The notes under the pieces are model-generated. The model was given only the letters and a program-made list of their open reading frames with translations. It did not search any database and was not told the DNA's origin. 64,000 bases of DNA, taken from positions 3,162,001 to 3,226,000 of the forward strand of contig NZ_CP087585.1 of assembly GCF_022200785.1 (NCBI RefSeq), in the 5' to 3' direction. The stretch is from Pedobacter mucosus. Its GTDB lineage: Bacteria; Bacteroidota; Bacteroidia; Sphingobacteriales; Sphingobacteriaceae. The translations under genes were made by a program, and so were the position numbers. This document shows positions 62,427 through 64,000 of the stretch, piece after piece (position 1 is the stretch's first letter; the number at the start of each line of letters is the position of its first letter).

Positions 62427-63404
62427 TTATGATTTTTTATCACTGTATTTCAATTTAACCTCTGGCTTTTTGCCGTAATCAGCCCAAAGTTCATCAATGC
62501 TTTTTCCTGTTAAAGTAACCCAGGATTGTGCAGTATATTGATGCGCCCTCAACTGCAAATCCAAAGTTGGTATTAGCCCTGGCTTTACATTTTGTTCCAA
62601 CCATTCGAAAAAACGAGCAGTAATCCGATAACTGTTGGTGTAACTTTGCTTTTCATTATAAGCTGGCAAACTCCATTTTGATCCCACATTATCTACGCCA
62701 TATTTGTAGCGAACATAATCTGCAATACCTTCTGTTAACCATACCGGACCAGCAGAATAACCATATCCTTGAACAATGTGCATGGTTTCGTGGGTAACCA
62801 CATCTATATCTGTTGGGTGCGCTTTCATATAACCAGCGCTAAACAAAATGCGATTTCCACTTGCTTCTGCAACGGCTTTATACGCGGTATCCACTACAAA
62901 AAGAACATCATGTGTTGATTTATCATTGAAAGTTTTTACCAGCGTTGGATAAATCTCGAAATAGGTAGCGATTAAATTTTTCCGCACCGCGGGATCAAGA
63001 TTTGGATCTTTACTTATGAAAGTTAACGTGTAACCTTTTTTCTTATCAACACTATAAGAAACCCAATTTTTAGCCAATGCAGTTTTAAGTTCTTTCTCAA
63101 TTTTTTGTTGAGATTTATTTTTAACCCATTCACTATTCACCTTTATTTCTCCAGCTTTGGCGATAATTTTAGGCGTTTGATCCATTACTAAATCCAACAT
63201 TACTTTTCTTTTAGTTCTATAACCATCAGCTTGTGCAAAATCTGGGTAGACTTTAAAAAACGCTGCTTTTAGTTTCGCATCAACAATGGCATTGGTTGCA
63301 CTGTCTTTATCGTTTATGGTAATTTGATAGCCTTTTTTATCTTGAGCAAAAACACTTGCAGCTACTAAGGAAATCATGGTGATGGTGAAAATTCTTCTAA
63401 TCAT
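62427..63404 (-). CDS. BSP-family peptidase with duplicated N-terminal half
   Basis: A 325-residue secreted protein with signal peptide MIRRIFTITMISLVAASVFA. The C-terminal 200 residues are a complete BSP peptidase with HETMHIVQGYG (near 202) and WLTEGIADYVRYKYG. Residues 22-125 repeat the first half of that domain in degenerate form (KKGYQITINDKDS against KKGYTLTFISKDP; KAAFFKVYPDFAQA against IATYFEIYPTLVKT) but lack the zinc motif. The N-terminal copy may act as a pro-domain or binding module. Its C-terminal domain is closely related to the 60585-61256 protein. Confidence 0.88.
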   Translation of the reverse strand: MIRRIFTITMISLVAASVFAQDKKGYQITINDKDSATNAIVDAKLKAAFFKVYPDFAQADGYRTKRKVMLDLVMDQTPKIIAKAGEIKVNSEWVKNKSQQKIEKELKTALAKNWVSYSVDKKKGYTLTFISKDPNLDPAVRKNLIATYFEIYPTLVKTFNDKSTHDVLFVVDTAYKAVAEASGNRILFSAGYMKAHPTDIDVVTHETMHIVQGYGYSAGPVWLTEGIADYVRYKYGVDNVGSKWSLPAYNEKQSYTNSYRITARFFEWLEQNVKPGLIPTLDLQLRAHQYTAQSWVTLTGKSIDELWADYGKKPEVKLKYSDKKS

Positions 63405-63452
63405 TATTTTATATTTAGGTAATCAAATCGAGCTTAAACCCGTTACTTTGAT

Positions 63453-64000
63453 TTAATAGGTAACATTTGGAAAATCTTTTTTTGCTTGAATAAGTTGTGC
63501 AGCCCAAGCGTTTCCTTGCTCATCTTTTGGTCCGAAAGCAGTAACTGCAAGCGTTTCTAAATTAGTTCCGGCGGCGCCGCTCCAGAAGTGAATAAATTCT
63601 CCCATATTCATTCCTCTGCTATATTCCGGATAGGTGGTTACTCCGTTATTATAGGTTCTTTGCGGGAAATTTTTTGATAACAAGGTAAAAAAATTATTGA
63701 GTGCCTTTGTTTTTCCATAGCCATTATAAATTGGATAAAACCAATTTTTAAACCATTGGGTATTCGCTTTCGGAAAATTATCCGTAGTTGCCATCATCTT
63801 ATCATACCAACGCAATGCATCATCATTTCGACCAAGCCCAAGATAAACATCATACTGATAAATCTCCATCCATTTGCTATCATGCCAAATGCCAAAAGCA
63901 GGCGAACTGTGAATGCCTTTAGCAGCACCTTCTACAATATGCCCAATTTCGTGTGTAGATAAATCGATATCATTCCCGGTGCCAGTTATCCATGCATTTG
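63453..64000 (-). CDS. Zinc metallopeptidase-like secreted protein, C-terminal part (cut by window edge)
   Basis: The frame stays open to the end of the window, so only the last 182 residues are seen. They include LSTHEIGHIVEGAAKGIHSSPAF, with an HExxH zinc motif close to the window end, then FGIWHDSKWMEIYQYDVYLGLG, GYGKTKALNNFFTLLSKNFP and FIHFWSGAAGTNLETLAVTAFG. The ATG at 63869 is internal. The family is not certain; the layout resembles secreted metallopeptidases next to BSP proteins. It lies on the same strand as the BSP peptidases and GH92. Confidence 0.75.
   Translation of the reverse strand, partial: NAWITGTGNDIDLSTHEIGHIVEGAAKGIHSSPAFGIWHDSKWMEIYQYDVYLGLGRNDDALRWYDKMMATTDNFPKANTQWFKNWFYPIYNGYGKTKALNNFFTLLSKNFPQRTYNNGVTTYPEYSRGMNMGEFIHFWSGAAGTNLETLAVTAFGPKDEQGNAWAAQLIQAKKDFPNVTY

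Overview
The window looks like a chromosome segment of a Bacteroidota bacterium of the Sphingobacteriaceae type (Pedobacter or a relative). The evidence is a SusC/SusD pair, GH92 mannosidase, KduI/KduD, Bacteroidota-type ECF sigma factors, TAnnTTTG -7 promoter boxes, a fused CusA-TolC efflux protein, and low GC throughout. The species cannot be fixed from the sequence alone.

Positions 1 to about 42,390 read as a genomic island ending at a tRNA-Ala(GGC) gene on the minus strand. A tyrosine integrase (40978-42174) lies directly against the tRNA 3' end. The far att site was not found and probably lies outside the window. The island has two blocks. Block A (1-15.5 kb, AT-rich) is a defence and mobility block: a possible structured RNA, an orphan ECF sigma factor, a serine recombinase, a YhcG/DUF1016 nuclease, and a tight plus-strand operon of DUF262 protein, AAA ATPase, unknown protein, type III Mod and type III Res. 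The ATPase is frameshifted just before its Walker A motif. Facing this operon are DUF5131, three-Cys-motif partner (TcmP) and a YCDD reverse transcriptase. A 10-bp inverted repeat, preceded by a -7 box, encloses about 186 nt immediately upstream of the reverse transcriptase, which suggests a retron-like or DRT-like non-coding RNA. A BT4734/PriCT_2-type replication protein is divergent from it. Block B (17-40 kb) is a copper/heavy-metal resistance block: HupE, MFS, RND adaptor, fused CusA-TolC, DUF305, CopA-type P-ATPase, a multicopper oxidase with a CopB-like tail, haem-binding protein, two DUF3347 proteins and small His-rich secreted proteins. It is interrupted by a regulatory patch (26-32 kb) with an acetyltransferase, HAD phosphatase, two receiver proteins, a PAS histidine kinase and an ECF sigma factor. 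A decayed MFS fragment shows that parts of the metal cluster were duplicated and lost.

From 42.8 kb rightward the genes look like ordinary chromosome: NAD(P)H oxidoreductase, beta-carbonic anhydrase, kduD-kduI, small proteins, an M23 peptidase, YjbQ, an alpha/beta hydrolase, a SusC/SusD pair, a LiaF-like membrane protein, rpiA, a GH92 alpha-mannosidase, two basic-secretory-protein peptidases, a ROK sugar kinase, and the C-terminus of an HEIGH metallopeptidase cut by the window edge. SusC/SusD and GH92 suggest use of mannose-containing glycans. Two homologous intergenic elements (56.4 and 58.1 kb) share a hairpin with a compensatory base-pair change and may encode a small RNA.

The most unusual material is the reverse transcriptase with its candidate non-coding RNA, the DUF262-ATPase-X-Mod-Res operon, the truncated tRNA-Ala copies, and the repeated covarying element.
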